Positions 1 through 7,072 of a stretch of 45,166 nt of DNA are shown in pieces. The position numbers were made by a program, and so were the translations under genes. The notes under the pieces were generated by a model. It did no database searches and was not told where the DNA came from. It was given only the letters and a program-made list of their open reading frames with translations. Every line of letters begins with the position of its first letter. Positions within the stretch are counted from its first letter, which is position 1. Source of the DNA: Lysobacterales bacterium (GTDB taxonomy: Bacteria; Pseudomonadota; Gammaproteobacteria; Xanthomonadales; Wenzhouxiangellaceae); assembly GCA_002722315.1 (NCBI GenBank), contig PBLG01000039.1:1-45166 (forward strand), written 5' to 3'.

Positions 1-6
1 CATGAG

Positions 7-87
7 TGGACGCCTCCTACGCGAATGACTGAGTCGAGATACCAGTGTGGCGCATTACGACGCCGGCGCGAATGATGGAGGCGTCCA
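7..87. repeat. Inverted repeat at the left edge
   Basis: An 11 bp perfect inverted repeat (TGGACGCCTCC at 7-17, its complement at 77-87) encloses about 60 bp. Inside it the 9-mer CGCGAATGA occurs twice as a direct repeat (20-28 and 67-75). No gene is visible in 1-275. The repeat could be the remnant of a mobile-element end or a hairpin belonging to a gene beyond the window. Its purpose is unknown. Confidence 0.35.
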
Positions 88-275
88 TCTCATCACCCAA
101 CTTCCAGAGCTCGGTTCGAAGGTAGAGTGCGACCGCTAGGGGTTTGGGCAGAAATCAGGCGCCGAACAGGCGATTGGGGGATTAAGTGATCAATTTCTGG
201 CCAGCGACGCGGATTTCGGACATGCCCAGCCTGGCCGGGAGGCCATATGGGTAGCTTTGGGCTGGCAATGGGTTC

Positions 276-1319
276 CTAGCCGGGACTGAACAACGCCGCC
301 GCGGCGCTTTGCCCCTTGAGGAAGGTACGTCCGAATTGGCCTGCCAGGTCTCGCATCGTATCGACGGCGCCGATGACGCTGTGGAAACGGTGCTTCTGGG
401 TTCGGTTGATGAACCTGACGTAGTTGTCGGGATCGATCTTAAGGCGCTCGAGGATCGGTGGCAGATTTTCCGGGATTCTGCCGCGCTTGCCTTCGACGAT
501 GGCTCGGCCGGACCAATCGACCAGTTCCAGGTAGTCCCGGCTTTCATACGGAATTGCGCGCTCCGGATCGTCTTCCGCCTGATCGGCAAAGGGCATCAGC
601 CGACCGATTGCTTCGCGTAGGTCCTCCGGGAGCTTTTCCATCGCCGATTCATCCCTGGCCGCTATTTTCGGATCCTGCTCCAGAATCCGCTGCTGGATCG
701 AGGTGTAGTCGGATTCCTCCGGCGTCTCCGCCATCGCGGCACGGATCGGGTTGAGATCCACATAGGCCATGGCCGCGATGACCGAGGCTTCGTCCAGCAG
801 TGCCTGACTCTTGAACCTTCCCTCCCAGAAGCGACCCGTGACATTGTCTTCGGAATTGGCCCAGCGGGCGATCGGTTCGTTCAGGCAGCGCATGAACCAG
901 GAGATGCTGAACAGTCGCTTCCGGTATTTCTCGATCAGGGAAGACACCGCGCTCAACTGCGCATCGGAAAGCTTCTCGCCGGCCACGAAACTGCGCATCA
1001 GCGGCGTGCCCCCGAACAGGGCCAGCCAGCGCTTCGCGACTTCGTGCTCGTCCCATTCCAGGGCCTCAGCCTGGTCGACACAAAGAACGACGTGCAGATG
1101 ATTGCTCATGACCGCGTAGCTGCAGATGCCGATGGCGAAAATGTCGGAAAGCTCGAATATGCGCGCCCGAATCCAGTCCCGCCGATGCGAGAAGTCCTTC
1201 CCGGTCAGCGGGTCCTCGCCGCACAGGTACTGTCGCCGAACACACCGGCTGATGCAGTGGTAGAGCATTGTCGCGTCCAGCGAGATCTGGTTTCTGCGGG
1301 CTTGAGGCACGAGCAGCAC
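276..1319 (-). CDS. RAYT-like Y1 (HUH) transposase
   Basis: A 347-residue protein of the IS200-like/REP-associated tyrosine transposase (COG1943) group. These enzymes cut single-stranded DNA at hairpins through a HUH metal site and a catalytic tyrosine. The HUH motif is His74-Leu-His76 in MSNHLHVVL. The N-terminal strand (LYHCISRCVRR) and the later segment AYVDLNPIRAAMA are typical of RAYT-type proteins. The chain is more than twice the length of classic IS200 TnpA (about 150 residues) because of a long C-terminal part of unknown role. I could not assign the catalytic tyrosine with certainty. The gene stands alone, with no tnpB and no flanking IS ends, which fits a domesticated RAYT. A REP-like palindrome lies 70 bp upstream of its start (1389-1404), and related copies lie at 2596 and 2660. 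The start is the first ATG of the frame. Confidence 0.85.
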   Translation of the reverse strand: MLLVPQARRNQISLDATMLYHCISRCVRRQYLCGEDPLTGKDFSHRRDWIRARIFELSDIFAIGICSYAVMSNHLHVVLCVDQAEALEWDEHEVAKRWLALFGGTPLMRSFVAGEKLSDAQLSAVSSLIEKYRKRLFSISWFMRCLNEPIARWANSEDNVTGRFWEGRFKSQALLDEASVIAAMAYVDLNPIRAAMAETPEESDYTSIQQRILEQDPKIAARDESAMEKLPEDLREAIGRLMPFADQAEDDPERAIPYESRDYLELVDWSGRAIVEGKRGRIPENLPPILERLKIDPDNYVRFINRTQKHRFHSVIGAVDTMRDLAGQFGRTFLKGQSAAAALFSPG

Positions 1320-1366
1320 TGAGGTTGGCTTGAGTCCAGCCTAAGCCTCAGATCGAGCCCGCGCAA

Positions 1367-1416
1367 TCAGAAAAATGGCCGCATTTCAGTAGGAAAATTC
1401 CTACAGGGTGGGTGTC
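1367..1416 (+). repeat. REP-like repeat, copy 1
   Basis: This 50 bp segment matches 2638-2687 at 48 of 50 positions. Its core is GTAGGAAAATTCCTAC (1389-1404), a 7 bp palindrome with a 2 bp centre, followed by a GGGTGGGTGTC-like tail. It lies between the transposase start and the ligase stop. REP elements linked to RAYTs typically carry a GTAG tetranucleotide beside a palindrome, so this is a plausible REP of the adjacent transposase. That link is inference. Confidence 0.7.
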
Positions 1417-1440
1417 GGGGTATTCGTTCACTTTTCGCAG

Positions 1441-2307
1441 CTAATCAGACGAATCATGGCTCGTCTCCTGCATATCATTGCGTATACGAACGAAGCGAGC
1501 GAAACGCGGCAGGCCGGTGGAGGTGTGCCCATTGTAGTGATAGGTGACCCAACTGCCGATTGGCGGCGGCGATGCTCTGTCATTGTCGCTCAAACCGCTG
1601 CCCAGCCGAAAGCGTCTTCCATCTTCTCGCTCGACCACCAGGGCGCCCACCAGGCCGGCGTACTTGCCCTTGCCTTCGGTATAGCCGACGACCCGCGCCT
1701 CGGCATCGTCGTGCATCTTGTATTTCAATAAATCCTGGCTGCGGCCGGAACGATACAGCGCATCCTGATGATGCAGCATTAAACCTTCACTGCCCGCAGC
1801 TGCCAGCGCCTCCAGGCGTGCCTCCAGTTCCGCGGCATCAGCCACGCGGAACTGAGGAACGGGCTGCAGCCACGGAATCCCGTAGTCATCAATCTCCTCC
1901 ATCACCTCGACTCGTTGGCTGAAGACGCCACCATGACCGGGCATATCAAAGACCATGAATTTAACCCGTTGCCATTCCTTATCGTCTGCCCGGGTACTGC
2001 GCGCAATTCCACTGACGGCATCAAACCGACCACGTGCAATCCAGAGTTCGCCATCCATGGCCGTGTTCGGCCAACCTTCGGTGAACCATTCCGGCGTTGA
2101 AATGCGGTGGCCCCCGCGACTCCAGAGCGCCTTTCCGTCCCAATGTCCGCGCACGCCGTCCAGTTTTTCACTGACCCAGTACTCCTGGATTTCCCTTTCA
2201 TCCGAATATACGCTCGCCAGCATCGCCTGGTGGCTGGCGCCCTGGGAGGACGCGAATGGGGATGCGAACAGGAGCAGGGCAATGGGAACAAGATAAATAT
2301 GGGGCAT
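1441..2307 (-). CDS. ligE: ATP-dependent DNA ligase, LigE type (periplasmic)
   Basis: A 288-residue minimal ATP-dependent DNA ligase that joins nicked DNA through an adenylated lysine. Motif I is EKLDGVRG, with Lys48 the expected AMP-acceptor. Further nucleotidyltransferase motifs are the glutamate of MDGELW, FMVFDMP (motif III), EGLMLHH (motif IV) and LLKYKM (motif V). A short OB-fold follows, and no other domain is present, as in LigE proteins. The N-terminus (MPHIYLVPIALLLFASPF) is a clear signal peptide, so the enzyme should act in the periplasm, where LigE is thought to handle extracellular or incoming DNA. The start at 2307 is chosen because AAGGAGA lies 6-7 bases upstream and the signal peptide begins there; a longer frame reaching 2415 has no such support. 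REP-like repeats bracket the gene. Confidence 0.88.
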   Translation of the reverse strand: MPHIYLVPIALLLFASPFASSQGASHQAMLASVYSDEREIQEYWVSEKLDGVRGHWDGKALWSRGGHRISTPEWFTEGWPNTAMDGELWIARGRFDAVSGIARSTRADDKEWQRVKFMVFDMPGHGGVFSQRVEVMEEIDDYGIPWLQPVPQFRVADAAELEARLEALAAAGSEGLMLHHQDALYRSGRSQDLLKYKMHDDAEARVVGYTEGKGKYAGLVGALVVEREDGRRFRLGSGLSDNDRASPPPIGSWVTYHYNGHTSTGLPRFARFVRIRNDMQETSHDSSD

Positions 2308-2595
2308 GGCGATCTCCTTATCGCTTGTGAGGAGCGGTTGAGATTCTGATCCCGGTGCTCCCTTCGCGCGGACTTTGGCATGTCTGGTGGCCGCGACCAA
2401 CAGGAATTCATACACCTTCCGGGCTCACGGGCCGGGTGATTTCGACAAGACTGGCTGGCGACGGATGTGCAAGATGCCGCATCCAGCAAAAAATTGATTC
2501 TGCCGCGGATGTGGCACGCCGGAACTCCTGAATGGCCTGACGACAGGCTAAGCGGAGCCGACTGTCAGAACAATCGGAAAACGCCCCGGATTCTT

Positions 2596-2637
2596 GTAGG
2601 AAATTTCCTACGAGGTGGGTGTCTCAGTTCTCGTCGA
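2596..2637 (+). repeat. REP-like repeat, copy 2
   Basis: It begins with the perfect 16 bp palindrome GTAGGAAATTTCCTAC (2596-2611), followed by GAGGTGGGTGTC and a tail resembling that of copy 3 (CAGTTCTCGTCGATCA against CGAGTCCTCGCCATCA). It directly abuts copy 3. The centre differs from copies 1 and 3 by one base while both arms are kept, which suggests that pairing matters. Confidence 0.65.
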
Positions 2638-2687
2638 TCAGAAAAATGGCCGAATTTCAGTAGGAAAATTCCTACAGGATGGGTGTC
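2638..2687 (+). repeat. REP-like repeat, copy 3
   Basis: This is the second copy of the 50 bp segment at 1367-1416 (two mismatches), with core GTAGGAAAATTCCTAC at 2660-2675. With copy 2 it forms a head-to-tail pair. Copies 1 and 3 are direct repeats bracketing the ligase gene. The rest of 2308-2595 shows no gene and no other structure I can name. Confidence 0.7.
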
Positions 2688-2738
2688 CGAGTCCTCGCCA
2701 GGTGTCCGAGTCCTCGCCAGGTGTCCGAGTCCTCGCCA
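2682..2738 (+). repeat. 3 x 19 bp tandem repeat
   Basis: Three perfect, contiguous copies of GGTGTCCGAGTCCTCGCCA (2682-2700, 2701-2719, 2720-2738). The first copy overlaps the tail of the REP-like repeat, so the tandem array appears to be an expansion of the REP tail. It is non-coding and lies between the ligase promoter region and the EF-G2 terminator. Confidence 0.85.
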
Positions 2739-2763
2739 TCAACGAACGGGGCCGGCCAAAGGC

Positions 2764-2794
2764 AAAAAAATCCCGGCAGCTCTCGCCGCCGGGA
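2764..2794 (-). terminator. Rho-independent terminator of EF-G2
   Basis: On the minus strand, 28 bases after the EF-G2 stop, a 7 bp stem (TCCCGGC/GCCGGGA, 2771-2777 with 2788-2794) is followed by a run of seven T (2764-2770 on the complement). This is a textbook intrinsic terminator. Confidence 0.85.
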
Positions 2795-2822
2795 CCCTGA
2801 TTTCCGGCCTTGAAGCCCGCGC

Positions 2823-4916
2823 TTAGCCGGCCTTGGCTGCCGCCTTGCGCGCCTTCTCCGCTTCGATCACCTTCTCGGCGATTTGCTGCGGGCACGGCAT
2901 GTAGTGGGAAAACTCCATGGAGAACTGGCCACGGCCCGAGGTGATGGTACGCAGGTGGCCGATATAGCCGAACATTTCGGCCAGCGGTGCTTCGGCCTTG
3001 ATGCGGATGCCGGTCGGATTCGGTTCCTGGTGCTTGATAAACGCGCGACGACGGTTGAGGTCGCCGATTACGTCACCCACGTTGTCTTCCGGCGTGAACA
3101 CATCGACCTTCATGAAAGGTTCGATAAGCTGCGGACCCGCCTTGCTCATGGATTGACGGTACGCGCCCCTGGCGGCCAGTTCGAACGCGATCGCCGAGGA
3201 GTCGACCGCGTGGAAGCCGCCGTCGAAGAGTTCGATTTCCACGTCCAGCACGGGGAAGCCGGCCAGCGGGCCTTCCTCCATCATGCCGGCAAAGCCCTTC
3301 TGGATCGCCGGGAAAAATTCCTTCGGAACGTTGCCGCCCACCACGGTTGATTCGAACTTGAAGCCGCTGCCGGGCTCGCCGGGACGAATTCGGTAATCGA
3401 TCTTTCCGAACTGACCGGAGCCACCGGACTGCTTTTTGTGGGTGTAGCTGTCTTCCACCGGTTTGGTGATCGTTTCGCGGTAGGCCACTTGGGGTTCGCC
3501 CACGATCAGCTCCACGCCGTAGGTGCGCTTCAGGATGTCGACCTTGATATCCAGGTGCAGTTCGCCCATGCCCTTGAGGATGGTCTCACCGGAATCCTCG
3601 TCGGTTTCAACGCGGAAGGACGGATCCTCGGCAATCATCTTGCCGATGGCCACACCCATCTTCTCGCTGCCCGCCTTGTCCTTCGGTGCGACGGCGATCG
3701 AGATCACCGGCTCGGGGAACACCATGGCTTCCAGGGTGCAGGGGTGCTTCGGATCACACAGGGTGTGGCCCGTCTGCACGTTCTTCAGGCCGACGCAAGC
3801 GAAGATGTCGCCGGCCTGGGCGCGCTCGATCTCGTTGCGGTCATTGGCGTGCATTTCCACCATGCGGCCCACGCGCTCGGTCTTGCCGGTCGCCGAGTTC
3901 AGGATGGTGTCGCCTTTCTTGATCTGGCCGGAATAGACACGAACGAAGGTCAGCGCGCCGAAGCGATCGTCCATGATCTTGAACGCCAGCGCACGGAACG
4001 GCTCTTCCAGGGTCACCGTCGCAACTTCGCCCGTCGGATTGCCTTCTTCGTCGGTCAGGTCCTGGGGCTCCACTTCCGTGGGGCTCGGCAGGTAGTCCAC
4101 GACCGCATCCAGGATCAGCTGGATGCCCTTGTTCTTGAACGCCGACCCGCAGTAGGTCGGGAAGAACGCCAGGGTGCGGGTGCCGTCGCGGATGCAGCGC
4201 TTGATGTCTTCTATCGAAGGCTCTTCGCCGTCCATGTACGCCATCATGACGTCATCGTCCATCTCGACCGCGGTCTCGATGAGTTCCTGGCGCCAGGTCT
4301 CGACGTCATCGGCCATGTCAGCCGGTACATCGGTAATCTCGTAGTTCTCGGGCAGACCCGTGTCGTCCCAGATCCAGGCTTTGCGGGTGAGCAGGTCGAC
4401 CACGCCCTTGAACTGGCTCTCCGTACCGATCGGCAGCACCATGACCAGCGGCTTCGCGGCCAGCACGTTCTTGACCTGATCGACGACCCGGTAGAAATCG
4501 GCGCCGATGCGGTCCAGCTTGTTGATGAAGATGATGCGAGACACTTCCGAGTCGTTGGCGTAGCGCCAGTTGGTTTCCGACTGCGGTTCGACGCCGCCCG
4601 AACCACAGAACACGCCGACGCCGCCATCCAGCACCTTCAGGGAGCGATACACCTCGACGGTGAAGTCCACGTGGCCCGGGGTGTCGATGATGTTCAGGCG
4701 GTGATCCTTCCAGAAACAGGTGGTTGCAGCGGACTGGATCGTGATGCCACGCTCCTGCTCCTGCGCCATGAAATCGGTGGTTGCAGCGCCGTCATGCACC
4801 TCACCGGTCCGGTGAATCTTGCCGGTCAGTTTCAGGATGCGCTCGGTCGAGGTCGTCTTTCCGGCATCGACGTGCGCGAAAATGCCAATGTTTCGATAGT
4901 GCGAGAGATCACTCAT
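2823..4916 (-). CDS. fusA2: Elongation factor G, second type (EF-G2)
   Basis: A 697-residue translational GTPase that drives tRNA-mRNA translocation on the ribosome, or ribosome recycling in some EF-G2 lineages. GTPase motifs are AHVDAGKT (14-21, P-loop), RGIT (switch I), DTPGH (G3) and NKLD (G4). All five EF-G domains are present and the length is normal. Sequence signatures ([38 protein letters not shown]) match the separate EF-G2/FusB type of gammaproteobacteria rather than the canonical copy of the str operon. The neighbourhood agrees: no rpsL, rpsG or tuf is nearby, and the gene is monocistronic with its own terminator. The start ATG has no strong Shine-Dalgarno. A palindromic element ends about 50 bases upstream and may contain or disturb the promoter. 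Confidence 0.93.
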   Translation of the reverse strand: MSDLSHYRNIGIFAHVDAGKTTSTERILKLTGKIHRTGEVHDGAATTDFMAQEQERGITIQSAATTCFWKDHRLNIIDTPGHVDFTVEVYRSLKVLDGGVGVFCGSGGVEPQSETNWRYANDSEVSRIIFINKLDRIGADFYRVVDQVKNVLAAKPLVMVLPIGTESQFKGVVDLLTRKAWIWDDTGLPENYEITDVPADMADDVETWRQELIETAVEMDDDVMMAYMDGEEPSIEDIKRCIRDGTRTLAFFPTYCGSAFKNKGIQLILDAVVDYLPSPTEVEPQDLTDEEGNPTGEVATVTLEEPFRALAFKIMDDRFGALTFVRVYSGQIKKGDTILNSATGKTERVGRMVEMHANDRNEIERAQAGDIFACVGLKNVQTGHTLCDPKHPCTLEAMVFPEPVISIAVAPKDKAGSEKMGVAIGKMIAEDPSFRVETDEDSGETILKGMGELHLDIKVDILKRTYGVELIVGEPQVAYRETITKPVEDSYTHKKQSGGSGQFGKIDYRIRPGEPGSGFKFESTVVGGNVPKEFFPAIQKGFAGMMEEGPLAGFPVLDVEIELFDGGFHAVDSSAIAFELAARGAYRQSMSKAGPQLIEPFMKVDVFTPEDNVGDVIGDLNRRRAFIKHQEPNPTGIRIKAEAPLAEMFGYIGHLRTITSGRGQFSMEFSHYMPCPQQIAEKVIEAEKARKAAAKAG

Positions 4917-4965
4917 GGTCTAGTCAGTCCAACTGGATAGGTTCGTGGAAAACTTCAGTGCATTA

Positions 4966-5149
4966 AACCCGGATTATTCATGGCCCAATCTACTGCGGTG
5001 GCCCCAGACCCCGCGCCTACAGCGTTTCGCTCGGTCGCACATCCTCACCGTACAGGTGAGTACGTTTCCGGTGCGCTCGGTCATCGAAACGCTGTATCCA
5101 CGGGGCCTGGAACCACCTCGCGACGATCGGGCCACGAATAATCCGGGTT
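4966..5149. mobile_element. Nested palindrome, MITE-like element
   Basis: A 184 bp non-coding unit bounded by 21 bp inverted repeats with one mismatch (left arm starts AACCCGGATTATTC, 4966-4986; right arm 5129-5149). Inside lie TACAGCGTTTCG (5018-5029) with its complement (5085-5096) and CTCACC/GGTGAG (5044-5049 with 5055-5060). All three pairs share a centre near 5052-5058, so the whole unit can fold into one long hairpin. No transposase is present. A target duplication is not clear; TTAA occurs at both edges but overlaps the arms. It may be a miniature transposable element. It sits immediately upstream of EF-G2. The family is not identified. Confidence 0.6.
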
Positions 5150-5291
5150 AAAAGGCCGCCCGATATCGCCAGTCGATGCCGATCGGGCAATATTGACGCC
5201 TTGATGAAATCGGAAAATGCGCAACGCGGCGATCCAGGCAGGATAGCGCCGACGCGATTCTACAGCAAACCGTGCTTTATACACCAAATTG

Positions 5292-5366
5292 AGTGCCTGC
5301 CGGGCGGAAAATCGACGATTTCCGGGCAAGGAAGCGAACAAATTGAACAAATTGGACAGGCACGTC
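5292..5366. repeat. GGACAGGCAC-family repeat, inverted pair A
   Basis: GTGCCTGCC at 5292-5300 faces GGACAGGCAC at 5354-5363, and a smaller palindrome around ATCGACGAT lies between them. The right part, AAATTGGACAGGCACGTC (5349-5366), is repeated exactly at 6194-6211, on the other side of the small membrane-protein gene. The rest of 5150-5549 holds no convincing gene; the open frames there lack ribosome sites and recognisable sequence. Confidence 0.55.
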
Positions 5367-5549
5367 CCGAAGGGCTCGCCCGGGACGAATCCCGGCGACG
5401 GGCCGGTCCACCGCCAGCCCGGGCGGCATTGAATGCCGGTTTCTGCTTGCTCCGGGTCGATTTTCGGGATTTGAGGGTGCTTCCGCGCACGCTGAATCCG
5501 GCAGCGGGACCTTTTCGAAGGTGGCACGGTCTGTCGTCAGGCAGCTCCG

Positions 5550-6092
5550 TCAGTTCTGACTGTCCACGCTTTCGGCCGGTGCAGAGGTTGAGGGCTTGGG
5601 CTCCAATGTCTTCCGTGCCGGAGCCAGTTCACGCTGGCGTTCGACGAAGGCCTGGAAACCCGGGTCGAAGCCGGAGCTGTTGATAGTCCAGAAAAGGGCG
5701 TTGTCCGGGTCGCCCAGCAGTCCCCGGACGGATTTCGCCAGTTCGTCGGATGATCCCATAGTCAGATAGTCGAGTTCCCGTTGCCACCAAATGCCGTATA
5801 GCATGCGCGTCCACGCCACGGCTTCAGCGGGCGCCAGCCCGTAATCATCCATGAATGCCCGGGTATCAGGCTCCCAGCCATCCTTCGTCTTGATCTTTTC
5901 GTAGGCCGACAGCAACTCGGTCGGGGCGAGCAACGGCGCAACGATGCCCATGTTGCGCTCGGTCAGAATCTGCCGCTCGATCAACAACGAGTTGCCACGA
6001 ACCTCGAAGATGAGAACGATCAGCGTGAAGACCACCGAAAGGCCAACGAGTGCTTCGAGATACTGAAGCCATTTCTGGCGTGATTCGGACAT
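5550..6092 (-). CDS. Small single-pass membrane protein, DUF6082-like
   Basis: A 180-residue protein of unknown function. A short N-terminal cytoplasmic stretch is followed by one transmembrane helix (about residues 13-31, LVGLSVVFTLIVLIFEVR) and a mostly helical soluble part with a proline/alanine-rich tail. The architecture, including the polar FEVRGN segment after the helix, resembles the protein at 12391-12897 (AELNQAN). Both recall DUF6082-type proteins common in this bacterial group; that assignment is from memory. GAGGT lies 8 bases before the ATG. The gene is monocistronic and bracketed by the exact 18 bp repeat at 5349 and 6194. Confidence 0.65.
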   Translation of the reverse strand: MSESRQKWLQYLEALVGLSVVFTLIVLIFEVRGNSLLIERQILTERNMGIVAPLLAPTELLSAYEKIKTKDGWEPDTRAFMDDYGLAPAEAVAWTRMLYGIWWQRELDYLTMGSSDELAKSVRGLLGDPDNALFWTINSSGFDPGFQAFVERQRELAPARKTLEPKPSTSAPAESVDSQN

Positions 6093-6193
6093 GGCGATTA
6101 CCTCGACAAGTGCCTATATGCGTCGCACCGCAGACCGGCAGCGCGACGGCCATCAGCCTGGATGATACAGCCCCGGTCGTTCTTCCCATAATA

Positions 6194-6296
6194 AATTGGA
6201 CAGGCACGTCTTAATGAGCCCGTTCCCCGCCAAGAAAAAATCTCGCCGACTAAACGGTCGTCGCTGACCTCGGCTGTGCCTGCCCCGACTTTTTGC
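6194..6296. repeat. GGACAGGCAC-family repeat, inverted pair B
   Basis: AAATTGGACAGGCACGTC (6194-6211) is an exact copy of 5349-5366. An inverted partner, GTGCCTGCCC, lies at 6276-6285 and is followed by CGAC and five T (about 6290-6294). The layout matches pair C at 21974-22017. The region 6093-6379 otherwise shows only the ribosome site of the next gene. Confidence 0.5.
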
Positions 6297-6379
6297 GCGG
6301 CCTGAAGTCGGCGCGAATGAGCCGGGGATTGCGTATCTGGATATAGGGGCCTTTGGGCCGAGCGTCGAGGAGATGGCCG

Positions 6380-6940
6380 ATGAATACGAGAAAAAGAAAT
6401 CGCATGTGCACGGCGATGGTTCTTGCCATTGCGCTCGCCGGCTGCGGGGAGCAGCAGGCTGAATCCGAGAAAGTTCTGGATGCCGATCGAGCGCCCGATT
6501 CCGTCGAGGACCGGCTGCCGTCCGAGTCATCTCCTTCGGCGACGAACGAGGCGCCGGCGGGGCCGAGCGATTCGCGACTGGGCCCCGCACTCGATGCGCC
6601 TGAAAATTACTACGGTGTTTATGCTTCGCCCGAGCGGCCGGCGCGCGCCTGGTTCATCGCCGAGGCGAAGCGGCCGGCGTATGCGGAGCGGGCGCCAGAG
6701 GTGCCGCCGGGGCACCTGATGCTTGGTGCAATGTTCGGCGATGTCGCTCCCTGGCAGATGAAAACGGTTTCCGAAACAGAGTTCGAGCAGGCGCGTTTGA
6801 CCCCGGGGCAGGAGGAGCCGACAGTCATCGAGTTCCGGTTGGGCGCCGACGGTCGAGCCGAGGCCTTTCGGTTTACCGGCGGCATGCTCGCCGCTGATAC
6901 CTGGCTGGAGCGCACAGGCGATCTGCCCGACGGCTGGTAA
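6380..6940 (+). CDS. Putative lipoprotein of unknown function
   Basis: A 186-residue predicted lipoprotein. The N-terminus is a signal sequence ending in a lipobox (ALAGC, Cys22). A low-complexity linker rich in Glu, Ser and Pro (about 25-75) follows, then a small globular domain (about 78-186) starting ENYYGVYASPERPARAWF. I do not recognise the domain. The start at 6380 is preferred over an upstream in-frame ATG because GAGGAG lies 7-8 bases before it and the signal peptide begins there. It stands alone between repeat pair B and the convergent SLC13 gene. The 130 bases after it show no clear terminator. Confidence 0.7.
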   Translation: MNTRKRNRMCTAMVLAIALAGCGEQQAESEKVLDADRAPDSVEDRLPSESSPSATNEAPAGPSDSRLGPALDAPENYYGVYASPERPARAWFIAEAKRPAYAERAPEVPPGHLMLGAMFGDVAPWQMKTVSETEFEQARLTPGQEEPTVIEFRLGADGRAEAFRFTGGMLAADTWLERTGDLPDGW

Positions 6941-7072
6941 CGCCAGTCATTCAAAGAACGCAAGCGAGATGGAACTTCAAACGGGGAGTTCCGATCGTTT
7001 CTTGAAATGATGTGAAACCGTAATCAGCGCCGCAGCTGAGCGCCCGACGCTACCCGTGCGCCGGGGCGCGAG

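Noticed and set aside
276..1319. Complete IS200/IS605 insertion sequence
   Set aside because: No tnpB, no subterminal hairpin pair tightly flanking the gene, and protein length unlike IS200 TnpA. A domesticated RAYT-like gene fits better.
2682..2738. Possible CRISPR array
   Set aside because: The three 19 bp units are contiguous with no spacers, and no cas gene is present.
3438..4940. 500-codon open frame antisense to EF-G2
   Set aside because: Antisense shadow of fusA2. The sequence has the His/Asp/Val-rich look of reverse-complement codons and no domain.
5081..5683. Open frames on both strands between EF-G2 and the DUF6082-like gene
   Set aside because: They run through the palindromic element and GGACAGGCAC repeats, with no ribosome site and no recognisable sequence.
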